A stretch of DNA of 64,000 nt from Coriobacteriia bacterium (GTDB taxonomy: Bacteria; Actinomycetota; Coriobacteriia; Anaerosomatales; Anaerosomataceae), in the NCBI GenBank assembly GCA_030655755.1, contig JAUSOQ010000043.1:186001-250000 (forward strand), given 5' to 3'. Each line of letters begins with the position of its first letter. The stretch's first letter is position 1. Of this stretch, positions 9,510 through 17,604 are shown piece after piece. Below the pieces are notes generated by a model, which saw nothing but the letters and a program-made list of their open reading frames with translations, did not search any database and had not been told where the DNA came from. The position numbers were made by a program, and so were the translations under genes.

Positions 9510-10757
9510 ATGCCACGCACCTCAACATCGCCATATCGCATCGTTGCACTCACGCTCGCTCTTGTCGTCGTGCTGTCCGGGCCGCTGTCGGCTCGTGGGA
9601 CGGTGGCGCAGACCGACGTCATCGGCTCCATTGCTATCGCCGATTCCGTTGCATTGCAGGCGGTTGCTCCTGACGTCGACATCCCCTCGGGGGCACTCGA
9701 GACCTTCGACGGGGAAGTCCTCTGGTCGCGGGACGCGGATGTCGAGCGCGCCATGGCGAGCACGACGAAGATCATGACAGCGGTGGTCGTGCTCGAGAGT
9801 GTCGAGAACCTCGATGAGGTGATCATCGTTCCCGCCAAGGCCGTCCGTGTCGGTGAGTCGGCGGTAGGCATCAAGGCGGGGGAGCAGCAGAGCATACGTG
9901 ACCTGCTTGCGGCGATGCTCGTGCACTCAGCGAACGAGGCGGCCGTGGCGCTTGCTCTGTTCGTCAGCGGTAGCGAAGAAGGCTTTGCGGATCTGATGAA
10001 CGCGAAGGTGGCCGAGCTCGGCCTTGAGCACACTCACTTCGTGAACTCGCATGGGCTGGACGAACCGGATCATCACACCAGTGCGTCGGACCTGGCGACA
10101 CTTGCCGAGTATGCCATGCGCAATCCCGTTTTCAGGGAGATGGTAGCTGCGGAGACCGTTCGGATCCCCGGCCCTGATGGTCAGCGCACGATCGAGACCT
10201 CCAATATACTGTTGGGTCGCTATGAGGGTGCGGACGGCGTCAAGACCGGCTGGACCGATGATGCAGGCTACTGTGTGGTCGCCTCGGCGGAACGCGACGG
10301 CATCCAGCTCGTCGCCGTCGTTCTCGGCGCCGATAGCGATGCCGAACGCTTCAATGAGGCCGAGCAGCTGCTCGATTGGGGTTTTTCTCACTATCGTTTG
10401 CAGACGATCTCCTCGGCGGAGAGCACGGCAGCGCTGGTGCCGGTGAGCGACTATCTGGACCGGACCGTAGCGGCGGTCGTGGCCTCATCGAGCGTCGTCC
10501 CGGTCTTCGACGTCGAGGGTGAGATCAGTTCGAGTGTCGACGTCGTGTCCGAGGTGGAGGCGCCGGTCGCCGCCGGCGATCGTCTGGGCACGCTGAATGT
10601 CAGGCAGGGGCAACGACTACTCATGCAGGTACCGGTCATCGCGTTGGAGGACGTGGAGGCGCCTGATGTATGGCTGCGCATCAAGATCTGGTTCACGCGA
10701 GCGTGGCGCGGCATCTTCGGCGGACAGCGCCAGGCCGCATCCGTCAGCATCATGTAG
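9510..10757 (+). CDS. D-alanyl-D-alanine carboxypeptidase (peptidase S11, PBP5/DacF type)
   Basis: ATG 9510 places a signal peptide (MPRTSTSPYRIV then a hydrophobic run ending near GTVAQ) at the N-terminus of a 415-residue protein. The three penicillin-binding motifs are present: STTK (catalytic serine, about residue 83), SAN (about 142) and KTG (about 245). A PBP5 C-terminal domain and a C-terminal amphipathic stretch WLRIKIWFTRAWRGIF follow, suited to membrane anchoring. Such enzymes remove the terminal D-alanine from peptidoglycan stem peptides outside the membrane. gcvT follows after only 15 bases and may be partly read through. Confidence 0.9.
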   Translation: MPRTSTSPYRIVALTLALVVVLSGPLSARGTVAQTDVIGSIAIADSVALQAVAPDVDIPSGALETFDGEVLWSRDADVERAMASTTKIMTAVVVLESVENLDEVIIVPAKAVRVGESAVGIKAGEQQSIRDLLAAMLVHSANEAAVALALFVSGSEEGFADLMNAKVAELGLEHTHFVNSHGLDEPDHHTSASDLATLAEYAMRNPVFREMVAAETVRIPGPDGQRTIETSNILLGRYEGADGVKTGWTDDAGYCVVASAERDGIQLVAVVLGADSDAERFNEAEQLLDWGFSHYRLQTISSAESTAALVPVSDYLDRTVAAVVASSSVVPVFDVEGEISSSVDVVSEVEAPVAAGDRLGTLNVRQGQRLLMQVPVIALEDVEAPDVWLRIKIWFTRAWRGIFGGQRQAASVSIM

Positions 10758-10772
10758 CACTCGAAAGGAGGC

Positions 10773-11885
10773 ATGATGAGTCACGAAACGAAGCGGACAC
10801 CGCTCTACGAGGAGCACGTCGCTCTGGGGGCGCGGATGGTGGATTTCGCCGGATGGGACATGCCCGTCCAGTACGCGGGCATCATCGAAGAACACAAGGC
10901 GGTCCGCGAGCGGGTAGGTATCTTCGATGTCGCGCACATGGCCGAGTTCCGCTTCTTCGGCTTCGAAGCCAAGAACGCGCTCCAGCGCATCGTTGCAAAC
11001 GACCTCGACAAGATCAACGTGCTCGGTACCGCGCTTTATAGCGTGATGTGCGATGAGGACGGCGGCATCATCGATGACCTCATCATCTACCACACGGGTG
11101 ACTTGGAGTATCTCGTCATCGCCAACGCATCCAATCGCGACACAGATTGGGACTGGCTGACCTCCCATCTGCCCGAAGATGGTGTTGAGGCTGCGGACGA
11201 GTCCGATCGCACAGCGCTCATCGCGATCCAGGGGCCGCTTGCGCTGAGCGTGGTGAGCGGACTCGCGGGTGATGGCTGGGAGCCTCCTGCACGCTTCGCC
11301 ATCGCTGAGGCGGTTCTTGATACGATCCCTGTGCTTGTCGCCCGTACGGGGTACACGGGAGAGGATGGTGTGGAGGTGTTGTGTCATTCGTCCCATGCAG
11401 CTGCACTATGGCGCGCGCTGTTGAGTTTTCCTGAGGTCACGCCGTGTGGTCTCGGTGCCCGGGACACGTTGCGATTGGAGATGGGCTACCCGCTCTATGG
11501 CTCGGACATGGATCGCGGCGTAGATCCCGTTTCGGCCGGTCTGAGCTGGACGCTCGGTCTTACGAAAGACGATTTCATCGGCCGTGACGCCATCGTGCGC
11601 ATCAAGGAGCGCGGTCCCGAGCGGAAGCTGGTCGGGCTGACGGTCCGTGAGGGCGTTCCCCGGCACGGTTTCTGTGTCTTGCACGAGGGCGTCGAGGTCG
11701 GTAAGGTGGCAAGCGGCACGTTCTCGCCGACCTTGGGTCATGGCATCGCAATGGCGTACGTACCGATCGACCTGGCTTCACCGGGCACGGAACTTCAGAT
11801 CGCGATCAGGCGTAAGACCGTCGCGGCAGTGGTGATGCGCCCGCCGTTCGTCAAGACCACGTCGTTGAACGCCTCTGCATCCTAG
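10773..11885 (+). CDS. gcvT: Glycine cleavage system T protein (aminomethyltransferase)
   Basis: The 370-residue protein has the GcvT fold from LYEEHVALGARMVDFAGWDMP through the conserved ARTGYTGEDGVE and GLGARDTLRLEMGYPLYG motifs. It transfers the methylene group of aminomethylated H protein to tetrahydrofolate, releasing ammonia. AAAGGAGG lies just upstream; ATG 10776 is better spaced (five bases) than ATG 10773, so the real start may be one codon later. It begins a tight gcvT-gcvH-gcvPA-gcvPB-lipoate ligase run. No glycine riboswitch fits in the 15 bases before it. Confidence 0.95.
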   Translation: MMSHETKRTPLYEEHVALGARMVDFAGWDMPVQYAGIIEEHKAVRERVGIFDVAHMAEFRFFGFEAKNALQRIVANDLDKINVLGTALYSVMCDEDGGIIDDLIIYHTGDLEYLVIANASNRDTDWDWLTSHLPEDGVEAADESDRTALIAIQGPLALSVVSGLAGDGWEPPARFAIAEAVLDTIPVLVARTGYTGEDGVEVLCHSSHAAALWRALLSFPEVTPCGLGARDTLRLEMGYPLYGSDMDRGVDPVSAGLSWTLGLTKDDFIGRDAIVRIKERGPERKLVGLTVREGVPRHGFCVLHEGVEVGKVASGTFSPTLGHGIAMAYVPIDLASPGTELQIAIRRKTVAAVVMRPPFVKTTSLNASAS

Positions 11886-11912
11886 AGGCGCAGTGAAAGG
11901 AGCGGTACCGCG

Positions 11913-12296
11913 ATGTACCCCAAAGACCTGAAGTATGACTGTGAGCACGAGTGGGTGAAGGTGGAAGGCGGCGTTGCCATCATCGGCATCAGTCACTTCG
12001 CGCAGGACCAGCTCGGCGAGGTCGTCTATGTCGACCTGCCCTTGGCCGGAGACTCCGTGAACGCAGGCGAGAGCTTTGGCGAGATCGAGTCGGTCAAGTC
12101 GGTCTCCGAGTTGTTCTCACCGGTGACAGGCGAGATCGTCGAGGTCAATGACGCTTTAGGTGATGCGCCTGAGATCGTGAACGAGGACCCGTACGGTGAA
12201 GGCTGGATGATCAAGATCACGATGAGCGACCCGTCCGAGCTTGACGAACTCATGGCCGTCGATGAGTACGAGGCGTTCATCGCCGAGGAAGCGTAG
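11913..12296 (+). CDS. gcvH: Glycine cleavage system H protein
   Basis: This 127-residue protein has the normal H-protein length and fold. The lipoyl lysine is K62 within GEIESVKSVSEL. H protein shuttles the aminomethyl group between the P, T and L proteins on its lipoyl arm. AAAGGAG is placed about 12 bases upstream of the ATG. In Mycobacterium, gcvH directly precedes garA and the ftsR-like MerR gene; here the rest of the cleavage system and a lipoate ligase have been kept in between. Confidence 0.96.
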   Translation: MYPKDLKYDCEHEWVKVEGGVAIIGISHFAQDQLGEVVYVDLPLAGDSVNAGESFGEIESVKSVSELFSPVTGEIVEVNDALGDAPEIVNEDPYGEGWMIKITMSDPSELDELMAVDEYEAFIAEEA

Positions 12297-12299
12297 GGC

Positions 12300-13637
12300 A
12301 TGCGTTTCATACCCGTCTCTTGTACTGAGCGGGATGACATGCTTGAAACCGTCGACGCTACGAGCGCCGACGCTCTCTTCGACGTCATTCCGTCGGATGT
12401 GCGTCTCACTCGTTCTTTGGATATTCCCGGCGGTATGGGTGAGATGGAACTTGCCGCGCACCTGGAGGAGCTTGCCGGTTGCAACCGGCATGCCGGTGAC
12501 CTCGTGTCGTTCCTCGGCGGCGGCTGCTACGACCACTACGTGCCCGCAGTGGTCGACGCCGTCCTCTCCAAGCCCGAGTTCTTCACGGCGTATACACCCT
12601 ATCAACCCGAGGTGAGCCAGGGTACGCTGCAGGCCATCTACGAGTTCCAGTCGATGATCTGTGCGTTGACCGGCATGGACATCGCGAATGCATCGCTCTA
12701 TGACGGCGCCACCGCTCTTGTGGAAGGCGCACTGATGGCTGCGCGCGTCAAGAAGCGCCGCTCGTTCGTGGTGGCGACCACCATGCACCCTGAATGGCGC
12801 GAGACGCTCGCGACCTACTGTAGCGTCGGCTCTTATGACGTTGCCGAGTGCCCCGCCTCCGGCGGGACTCTCGATCTTAAGGCGCTTGCTGCGCTGGTGA
12901 GCGGGGAGACTGCCGCCGTGCTCGTGAGTTCCCCGGACTTCTACGGGAATCTCGAGAAGCTTTCACAGGTCGCCCGCATCACACACGATGCCGGTGCGCT
13001 GCTGGTCGTCTCAGTGAACCCGGTACTCCTGGGCGTGCTCGAGGCGCCAGCTGCGTTCGGTGCTGACATCGTGGTCGGGGAGGGACAGCCGCTCGGTAAC
13101 TCCATGTCGTTCGGCGGTCCGGGGCTCGGTGTGTTCGCGTGTCGCAAGGAGTTCCTGCGCGCGATGCCCGGCCGCATCGTTGGTCGTACGAGTGATGTGG
13201 ACGGCCGTCCCGGCTTCGTACTCACGATGGCCACCCGCGAGCAACATATCCGTCGCGAGAAGGCGACCTCCAACATCTGCAGTAACCACGCGCTCAACGC
13301 ACTCGCGGCAGGCGTCTATCTGGCGTCGGTCGGCCCTGTCGGCCTCAAGGGGATCGGCGAGGCGTGTATCGCCAAGGCCCACTTCCTGCGCGAGCGCCTG
13401 CTCGGCACCGGTTGTTTTACCGCGCCATGGGACGCGCCGTTCGCCAACGAGTTCGCGCTTCGCTACGACGGTGAGGTCGCATCGATGCAGGCGGCGATGC
13501 TCAGCGATGGCTTCCTGGCGGGTCTCGATCTGTCGCGTTTCAACGCCGACGATGGTGGTCTCGTGCTGTTCGCCGTGACCGAGAAGCGCACGCGCGCCCA
13601 GATGGAGCGCTTCGTGGAGGGGGTGACGTCCCTGTGA
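12300..13637 (+). CDS. gcvPA: Glycine dehydrogenase (decarboxylating) subunit 1
   Basis: The 445-residue alpha subunit of the split P protein starts three bases after gcvH with MRFIPVSCTERDDML, which matches the family N-terminus, so ATG 12300 is preferred over ATG 12339. Conserved stretches are the CNRHAGDLVSFLGGG region, YTPYQPEVSQGTLQ near residue 98, and SFGGPGLGVFACR. It carries no PLP lysine; that is in subunit 2. Together the two subunits decarboxylate glycine and load H protein. Confidence 0.95.
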   Translation: MRFIPVSCTERDDMLETVDATSADALFDVIPSDVRLTRSLDIPGGMGEMELAAHLEELAGCNRHAGDLVSFLGGGCYDHYVPAVVDAVLSKPEFFTAYTPYQPEVSQGTLQAIYEFQSMICALTGMDIANASLYDGATALVEGALMAARVKKRRSFVVATTMHPEWRETLATYCSVGSYDVAECPASGGTLDLKALAALVSGETAAVLVSSPDFYGNLEKLSQVARITHDAGALLVVSVNPVLLGVLEAPAAFGADIVVGEGQPLGNSMSFGGPGLGVFACRKEFLRAMPGRIVGRTSDVDGRPGFVLTMATREQHIRREKATSNICSNHALNALAAGVYLASVGPVGLKGIGEACIAKAHFLRERLLGTGCFTAPWDAPFANEFALRYDGEVASMQAAMLSDGFLAGLDLSRFNADDGGLVLFAVTEKRTRAQMERFVEGVTSL

Positions 13638-15115
13638 GCGAGCGTCCCCTACGCGAGCCGCTGACCGGCCGCGTCATCTTCGAGATGGGCTCGCCCGACG
13701 CGCGTTGTGTCGAGGCGCCGATCATCGATGTCCCGAAGCCCGATCTTTCCGCTGTGCTCGGTGGGCAGCTGAGGCAGACACCTCCGGTGCTTCCGCAGGT
13801 GGCCGAGATCGACCTTGCCAGACACTACGCGCATCTGGCCGAGGCGAACTTCGGTGTCGACAACGGGTTCTACCCACTCGGCAGTTGCACGATGAAGTAC
13901 AACCCCAAGATCAACGAGTGGGCCTGCAGGCTTCCCGGTTTTGCGGGAACACATCCATATCAGCCGACCGAGACCGTGCAGGGCGTACTCGAGCTCATGG
14001 TCGGTCTGCAGGAGGCCCTTGCCGAGGTCGCCGGACTTCCGGCCGTCACGCTACAGCCTGCTGCTGGCGCTCATGGCGAGCTCACCGGACTCATGTGCAT
14101 TCGTGCATATCACGTTGCGAACGGTGATCCGCGCAAGCGCGTCATCATCACGGATTCGGCCCATGGCACGAATCCCGCGAGTGTCGCCATGTGCGGATAC
14201 GAGGTCACGACGATCCCGAGCAACGAGCGTGGCGGTGTCGACCTTGAGGCTCTCAGGGCTGCGCTCGACACCGATGTCGCAGCACTGATGCTCACGAACC
14301 CCAACACGCTCGGTCTGTTCGACGAGAACATACGCGTGATCACGGATGCGACACATGCTGTCGGTGCGCTCGCATACTGTGATGGCGCCAACATGAACGC
14401 CATCATGGGCAAGGCACGTCCGGGCGACATGGGCTTCGACGCACTGCACATCAACCTTCACAAGACTTTCAGCACCCCGCATGGCGGTGGCGGGCCCGGT
14501 GCCGGTCCGGTGGCGGTGCGCGACATCCTTGCGCCGTATCTGCCGGGTCCGCTGGCTGCTCGCCTCGGCGACGGCGCCTTCGGTCTTCAGACGCCCGAGC
14601 GTTCTATCGGGCGAGTCCGCTCCTTCAACGGTAACGTCGGTGTGCTCGTCCGGGCATACGCGTATGTACGTGCCCTGGGAGGAGAGGGTCTGGAGGAGGC
14701 GTCGGAGCAAGCGGTCCTCTCGGCCAACTACCTCAAGGAGAAGTTGCGTGGCGCTTACGACTTGCCCTACGACCAGACGTGTATGCACGAGTTCGTGCTG
14801 TCCGGCAAACGTCTGCGCAAGGAGTTCGGCGTCCATGCGCTCGACGTCGCCAAGCGCCTGCTCGACTACGGCTACCACCCGCCGACGATCTACTTCCCGC
14901 TGATCGTCGAAGAGGCGATCATGATCGAGCCGACCGAGACCGAGGGCAAGCAGACGCTGGACCGTTTCGTAGAGATCATGCTGCGTATCGCCGAAGAGGC
15001 CGAGTGCGACCCTGATCTGCTCCACGGCGCGCCGTACGACACACCGGTGCGACGGTTGGACGAGGCTGGAGCGATCAAGAACCTTGATGTGGCGTGGCGC
15101 CCGAAGGAGGTCTAG
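13634..15115 (+). CDS. gcvPB: Glycine dehydrogenase (decarboxylating) subunit 2
   Basis: The GTG start overlaps the gcvPA stop (GTGA), which suggests translational coupling and equal subunit synthesis. The 493-residue protein carries the PLP-binding lysine in INLHKTFSTPHGGGGPG and the conserved GSCTMKYNPK and AGAHGELTG motifs. With gcvPA it forms the pyridoxal-phosphate P protein of the glycine cleavage complex. No dihydrolipoyl dehydrogenase (L protein) is encoded in the window; it is probably elsewhere. Confidence 0.95.
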   Translation: MSERPLREPLTGRVIFEMGSPDARCVEAPIIDVPKPDLSAVLGGQLRQTPPVLPQVAEIDLARHYAHLAEANFGVDNGFYPLGSCTMKYNPKINEWACRLPGFAGTHPYQPTETVQGVLELMVGLQEALAEVAGLPAVTLQPAAGAHGELTGLMCIRAYHVANGDPRKRVIITDSAHGTNPASVAMCGYEVTTIPSNERGGVDLEALRAALDTDVAALMLTNPNTLGLFDENIRVITDATHAVGALAYCDGANMNAIMGKARPGDMGFDALHINLHKTFSTPHGGGGPGAGPVAVRDILAPYLPGPLAARLGDGAFGLQTPERSIGRVRSFNGNVGVLVRAYAYVRALGGEGLEEASEQAVLSANYLKEKLRGAYDLPYDQTCMHEFVLSGKRLRKEFGVHALDVAKRLLDYGYHPPTIYFPLIVEEAIMIEPTETEGKQTLDRFVEIMLRIAEEAECDPDLLHGAPYDTPVRRLDEAGAIKNLDVAWRPKEV

Positions 15116-15134
15116 GCCCCGCGGGGCGGTAGCG

Positions 15135-15935
15135 TTGAAGTGGCGACTCATCATCGACGGTCCCGTAGACGGCGCGCGCAACATGGCCGTCGATAGGGCC
15201 GTCTTGTATGCACACGAACAAGGCGAGGCGCCTCCGACGCTACGCCTGTACCGTTGGCGGGTCCCGACCGTCACTCTCGGCAAGTTCCAGAGGATCGAAG
15301 ATGTCGACACGGCGCTGTGCGAACGTCTCGGCATAGATATCGTCAGGCGGCCCACCGGGGGCAAGGGAGTCCTGCATGACGACGAGGTGACCTACTCGGT
15401 GATCTCGGGCACGCGCGATAGTCTGCCGCGAGGCGTCGCAGCGAGCTACCGGGTGTTGTGCGGGGCGCTTGTGGAAGCGTACCGCACGCTGGGAGTCGAT
15501 GCCGAACTCACATCGCGTCCGTGTGGCGAGCGTGGGAGCGGGGCGTGCTATCTGCATGCCACGAACGCGGATCTCTCGTTGGGCGCAGCAAAGCTCTCGG
15601 GCAGCGCCCAGGTGTGGCATCATGATTCCTGTCTGCAACAGGGGTCTTTCGTACGTACGCGCGATGTCGAACGCGAAGCGAGGGTCTTCCGGCTGGGTGA
15701 GGCAGAACAGGCGGCTCTGATACAGCGGACGGTGACGTTGGGTGACGTGCTCGGGGAGCCGCCCGATGATCGGGTCCTTCATACGGTGGTCACAGAAGCC
15801 TTCGAACGCACACTCGGTATCGTGATGGAGCCGGGCGTTTTGTCCGAAGCGGAGCGAGTCGTCGCCGACAAAGGTTCGGCCATGTTCCGCGTGGACACGA
15901 CTACCATGTCTGAAGTGGGGAAAGAGCGTAAGTGA
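15135..15935 (+). CDS. lplA: Lipoate-protein ligase A family protein
   Basis: The likely start is TTG 15135, giving LKWRLIIDGPVDGARNMAVD, which matches the family N-terminus. An upstream ATG at 15084 lies inside gcvPB and would add an unlike extension. The 266-residue protein has the RRPTGGKGVLHDDEVTYSV lipoate/biotin ligase motif and a GAAKLSGSAQ segment with the expected catalytic lysine. It would attach lipoate or octanoate to K62 of the H protein encoded upstream; its place in the gcv run supports this. Whether it uses free lipoate or acts as an octanoyltransferase cannot be told. Confidence 0.88.
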   Translation: MKWRLIIDGPVDGARNMAVDRAVLYAHEQGEAPPTLRLYRWRVPTVTLGKFQRIEDVDTALCERLGIDIVRRPTGGKGVLHDDEVTYSVISGTRDSLPRGVAASYRVLCGALVEAYRTLGVDAELTSRPCGERGSGACYLHATNADLSLGAAKLSGSAQVWHHDSCLQQGSFVRTRDVEREARVFRLGEAEQAALIQRTVTLGDVLGEPPDDRVLHTVVTEAFERTLGIVMEPGVLSEAERVVADKGSAMFRVDTTTMSEVGKERK

Positions 15936-15966
15936 GGCCTTCATCCGACCAGTAAGGATGAGGCCG
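15935..15966 (+). terminator. Hairpin after the lipoate ligase gene
   Basis: GGCCTTCATCC and GGATGAGGCC pair with a single bulge around a nine-base loop, starting right at the stop codon. No T-run follows. With the new promoter about 30 bases downstream, it probably marks the end of the glycine cleavage operon. Confidence 0.45.
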
Positions 15967-15994
15967 AGGTCAAGGCATCTTCGACGGTGCCGTC

Positions 15995-16003
15995 TGCTAC
16001 AAT
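15995..16003 (+). promoter_or_regulatory. Extended -10 promoter for the rsiG-FHA-merR group
   Basis: TGCTACAAT is a TGn-extended -10 element; the expected transcript start is near 16010, 40 bases before the rsiG-like ATG. No good -35 box is seen, which is usual for extended -10 promoters. Confidence 0.45.
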
Positions 16004-16049
16004 GAGGCCGAGCCGAGGCAGGCTCCTCATGATGGCGTTTGGAGGGGAC

Positions 16050-16364
16050 ATGGTACCGGAGAAGCACGCTTCGGATGATGCGCTGCTCGATCTTGGCGAG
16101 AAGACGCCGGACGAGTTGCGTGAGCTGCTCGATGAGCTCTATGCCGAGGAACAGCGCGTGAGCTATCGCCGTCGCGTCCTGCACGGAAAGATAGACATCC
16201 TGCGCGCCGAACTCGTACGTCGCATGAAGGCCCAGCGTGAAGCCGGAGAAGACGTCGTCTCCGCCAGTGACCTGGAGCGGCTTATCGATATCCTTTCGAA
16301 CGATATGCACGGCGTTTCGCGTTATGACGTGACCGCAGAAGACTCCGACGACCAACAAGAGTGA
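16050..16364 (+). CDS. rsiG: RsiG-like anti-sigma factor with a c-di-GMP-binding-type motif
   Basis: ATG 16050 follows GGAGGGG by the right distance and gives 104 residues; longer frames have no such site. The protein is mostly helical and carries E34-x3-S38-x2-R41-x3-H45-x3-D49, which matches the E-x3-S-x2-R-x3-Q-x3-D signature of RsiG except for H in place of Q. Streptomyces RsiG carries two such helices, binds cyclic-di-GMP and holds the sigma factor WhiG inactive; Rubrobacter has a single-motif form that dimerises. Only one motif is seen here. The partner sigma factor is not in the window. The family call rests on motif recall, not a database search. Confidence 0.7.
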   Translation: MVPEKHASDDALLDLGEKTPDELRELLDELYAEEQRVSYRRRVLHGKIDILRAELVRRMKAQREAGEDVVSASDLERLIDILSNDMHGVSRYDVTAEDSDDQQE

Positions 16365-16369
16365 TCACG

Positions 16370-16421
16370 CAGTCCTTCGCAAAGAAGGAGTTCGGCTTCC
16401 TGGACTGAAGCCGGGCAGTCC
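16370..16421 (+). promoter_or_regulatory. Overlapping alternative hairpins between rsiG-like and FHA genes
   Basis: GGACTG (16402-16407) can pair with CAGTCC upstream (16370-16375) or downstream (16416-16421). It also lies in the loop and arm of a perfect CGGCTTC/GAAGCCG hairpin (16393-16413). A further CCTTC/GAAGG hairpin is at 16374-16388. These cannot all form at once. There is no T-run or known riboswitch core, so a switching role is speculative. Confidence 0.35.
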
Positions 16422-16433
16422 CTACCAGCAGGG

Positions 16434-16892
16434 ATGGTGAGTATGGATATCTGTCCGTCATGTGGAGCGCAGCTCGCTGCGGATGCGAAAGCCTGTCCGT
16501 CATGTGGCCTGGCTATCGAGGGCTCCACTGCGTCGTTCAAACCGGTCGGTGTGGAAGAGGAACGACCACAAGACTCCGCCCCTGAGGTCTCGGATATCCC
16601 TGTACTCGTCGTTGGTAAGGGTGCCGAGACGGGCGAGCGCTTCTATCTGGAGGACGGCTCGTATTCTGTTGGGCGTGACCCCGAAAGTGACATCTTCCTC
16701 AACGATGTGACCGTGTCCCGGCATCACGCCAGTATCGACGTGATCGGGGGCGATGTGAGCGTCAAGGATGCCGGGTCGCTCAACGGCACGTATGTGAACG
16801 ACATCCTGCTTGATGCGGCGCACCTGCAGAACGGGGATGCTTTGCAGATAGGCCGTTTCAAAATGGTCTTTTTCGCCGGAGGTGACGTCTGA
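16434..16892 (+). CDS. Zinc-ribbon FHA-domain protein (GarA-like)
   Basis: The 152-residue protein opens with a double CPSC zinc ribbon (C7, C10, C21, C24), followed by a linker and a forkhead-associated domain at about residues 57-150 with GRDPESD, SRHHASI and SLNGTYVND. FHA domains bind phosphothreonine peptides. In Mycobacterium, GarA sits in the same place before an FtsR-like MerR gene and controls 2-oxoglutarate enzymes. Here the GarA N-terminal ETTS phosphorylation site is absent and the zinc ribbon replaces it. ATG 16434 and 16443 are both possible. The stop overlaps the next ATG. Confidence 0.85.
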   Translation: MVSMDICPSCGAQLAADAKACPSCGLAIEGSTASFKPVGVEEERPQDSAPEVSDIPVLVVGKGAETGERFYLEDGSYSVGRDPESDIFLNDVTVSRHHASIDVIGGDVSVKDAGSLNGTYVNDILLDAAHLQNGDALQIGRFKMVFFAGGDV

Positions 16893-17599
16893 TGGCGGTT
16901 TCGCGTGAGTATATGACGATCGGCGAGGTTGTGGAGCTTCTGCAGGAGAGATTCTCCGATCTCAGCATCTCCAAGGTCCGCTTTCTTGAGGAGGAGGGGC
17001 TCGTAACGCCCGACCGCACGGCCGGCGGTTACCGCAAGTTCAGCTCCGCCGACGTGAAGCGGCTCGAACTGGCGCTCAAGCTTCAGAAGGAGCACTTCAT
17101 GCCGCTCGCGGTGATCCGTGAGAAGCTGGCCGACTACGATAAGGGCAGGGTACCCGCCGAGTTGGAGACGGTCGTCGCGCATGCCGAGACGATGTCTCTG
17201 CCGTTCGAGGAAGCGCAGACGGTACCTGTTAACAAGGCGGCGGACATGCTTGGGCTTTCGGAGGCCTTTGTCCGCGAACTTGCAGAGTTCGGTCTGATCG
17301 GACTCGTCGATGGCGAGCACGGCAAGGAGATCCCTGCGACGGACGTCGGTATCGCACATGCGTGTTGGGATTTGCGACGCTTCGGCGTCGAGCCCCGGCA
17401 TCTGCGTATCTACGAGATGTTCGCTGAACGCGAGGCTTCCTTCTTCTCCCAGATACTCATGCCGACGTTCCGCCATCGCACGCCCGAGACGCGGCAGAAG
17501 CTTGTCGACACACTCGGAGAGCTCACCAAGCTGACGGGAGAGCTGAAGAAGCACATGCTTCACCGGGCGATCTCCCGCGTGTTCGAGGACGTCGTATAG
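16892..17599 (+). CDS. MerR family transcriptional regulator (FtsR-like)
   Basis: The ATG overlaps the FHA gene stop (TGATG). The 235-residue protein has a MerR winged-helix domain at residues 6-75 with YMTIGEVVELL, ISKVRFLEEEGLV and the wing AGGYRKFS. A second, C-terminal winged-helix-like region (about 115-180) and a helical tail follow. This two-domain form without metal-binding cysteines is the FtsR / Rv1828 type, shown in Corynebacterium to regulate ftsZ. Its place after a GarA-like gene matches mycobacterial order. The target here is not known. Confidence 0.85.
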   Translation: MAVSREYMTIGEVVELLQERFSDLSISKVRFLEEEGLVTPDRTAGGYRKFSSADVKRLELALKLQKEHFMPLAVIREKLADYDKGRVPAELETVVAHAETMSLPFEEAQTVPVNKAADMLGLSEAFVRELAEFGLIGLVDGEHGKEIPATDVGIAHACWDLRRFGVEPRHLRIYEMFAEREASFFSQILMPTFRHRTPETRQKLVDTLGELTKLTGELKKHMLHRAISRVFEDVV

Positions 17600-17604
17600 G
17601 AACC

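Noticed and set aside
10758-10772. Glycine riboswitch before gcvT
   Set aside because: Only 15 bases separate gcvT from the preceding stop, with no room for an aptamer.
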